Shown: piece by piece, positions 63,725 to 64,000 of the stretch
Numbering within the stretch: position 1 is the stretch's first letter
Layout of the letters: every line of letters starts with the position of its first letter
Assembly (NCBI RefSeq): GCF_002776695.1
Contig: NZ_LFJC01000003.1
Location: 169,672 to 233,671 of the forward strand
Direction of reading: 5' to 3'
Source: Bradyrhizobium nitroreducens
GTDB lineage: Bacteria > Pseudomonadota > Alphaproteobacteria > Rhizobiales > Xanthobacteraceae
DNA: 64,000 nucleotides
Program-made: the position numbers and the translations under genes
The notes under the pieces: model-generated
What the model saw: only the letters and a program-made list of their open reading frames with translations
The model's database searches: none
Told to the model about the DNA's origin: nothing

Positions 63725-63743
63725 TACCGGTGCAAGTCCGGTA
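63725..63743 (+). promoter_or_regulatory. Hairpin in the flagellin mRNA leader
   Basis: TACCGG (63725-63730) and CCGGTA (63738-63743) pair around a 7-base loop in the leader, 46 bases before the flagellin ATG. In Caulobacter a leader structure of the flagellin mRNA is the target of FlbT, which controls mRNA decay. Whether the same holds here is inference. Confidence 0.45.
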
Positions 63744-63788
63744 TGTCCCCTGATGAAAATGTAACGCGTACATAAAGGGACATTCGCA

Positions 63789-64000
63789 ATGTCAAGCCTG
63801 CTCACGAACTCGTCCGCCATGACCGCGCTCCAGACCTTGCGGTCTGTCAGCTCGCAACTCTCCACCACGCAGAGCCGGATCTCCACCGGTCAGCGCGTGG
63901 CCACCGCCGCGGACAACGCCGCCTACTGGTCGATCGCGACCTCGATGCGCGCCGACAACGCCGCGCTCTCCGCCGTCTCCGACTCGCTCGGTCTGTCGGC
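63789..64000 (+). CDS. fliC: Flagellin, N-terminal part (cut by window edge)
   Basis: The ATG at 63789 opens a flagellin. The first 70 residues are in view: MSSLLTNSSAMTALQTLRSV, then SSQLSTTQSRISTGQRVATA and ADNAAYWSIATSMRADNAAL. This is the D0/D1 helix of bacterial flagellins. The Rhizobiales-type sequence with AAYWSIAT fits a lateral-type (LafA) flagellin. The gene is not broken within the window; it simply continues beyond base 64000. Confidence 0.95.
   Translation, partial: MSSLLTNSSAMTALQTLRSVSSQLSTTQSRISTGQRVATAADNAAYWSIATSMRADNAALSAVSDSLGLS

Noticed and set aside
63700..63765. Resemblance of GGTGCAAGTCCGG and GTCCC to a cobalamin riboswitch core
   Set aside because: The conserved B12 box and the other paired regions are missing, and a flagellin gene is not an expected target.
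1..64000. CRISPR array
   Set aside because: No set of regularly spaced direct repeats and no cas gene was seen; the repeats present are dispersed palindromic elements.

Overview
The window is chromosomal DNA from a high-GC alphaproteobacterium, most probably a Bradyrhizobium or a close relative in the Nitrobacteraceae. The genus is an inference from several things: the housekeeping gene order pyrB, pyrC-like, plsY, dprA, topA, rnr, rpmG; a flagellar block laid out like the Rhizobiales lateral-type flagellum; an alphaproteobacterial porin; and at least four families of intergenic palindromic repeats of the kind scattered through Bradyrhizobium chromosomes. No rRNA gene is present to settle the species.

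Region 1 (1 to 7.1 kb) is accessory: a small immunity-like protein, a short-chain dehydrogenase, a Tat-exported amidohydrolase, an acyltransferase-3 membrane protein, and an orphan two-domain ArsA ATPase with all three metalloid-binding cysteines but no arsenical pump beside it. Region 2 (7.6 to 31.5 kb) is mostly housekeeping on the minus strand: rpmG, a flavin monooxygenase, a Nudix hydrolase, DUF983, RNase R, topoisomerase I, dprA, a patatin, plsY, a dihydroorotase homologue lacking most metal ligands, pyrB and ruvX. Between them lie two HxlR regulators, each divergent from an oxidoreductase, an amidase, a VanX-like dipeptidase, an AidB-like acyl-CoA dehydrogenase, a CPBP protease and an AEC transporter.

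Region 3 (31.7 to 37.3 kb) begins with the most unusual protein seen, an intact trypsin-like protease fused to an intact DNA/RNA non-specific nuclease. A LysR regulator and two nitronate monooxygenase paralogues follow, the paralogues separated by a 164-bp inverted-repeat element. Region 4 (37.3 to 41.1 kb) is a gatC-gatA-gatB operon with two extra small genes woven in by 4-base stop/start overlaps. Region 5 (41 to 49.3 kb) is gene-poor: a 30-residue lysine-rich protein, a tRNA-Ser(GCT), a strong porin gene with a classic terminator, an intact IS481-family element with a 5-bp target duplication inside a palindromic repeat, an older IS-end remnant, and a MarR regulator.

Region 6 (49.3 to 64 kb) is a flagellar cluster. 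On the minus strand lie fliI, flgF and a DUF1217 gene. Divergent from them, on the plus strand, are motA, fliM, a small membrane protein, fliN, fliG, flhB, flgB, flgC, fliE, flgG, flgA, flgI, a motE-like gene, flgH, fliL and fliP, then the start of a flagellin gene cut by the window edge. These encode the motor stator and switch, part of the export apparatus, and the rod and rings. fliF, fliH, flhA, fliQ, fliR, the hook genes and motB are not in view. A 16-bp inverted repeat lies between the two divergent flagellar units and is the best candidate control site.
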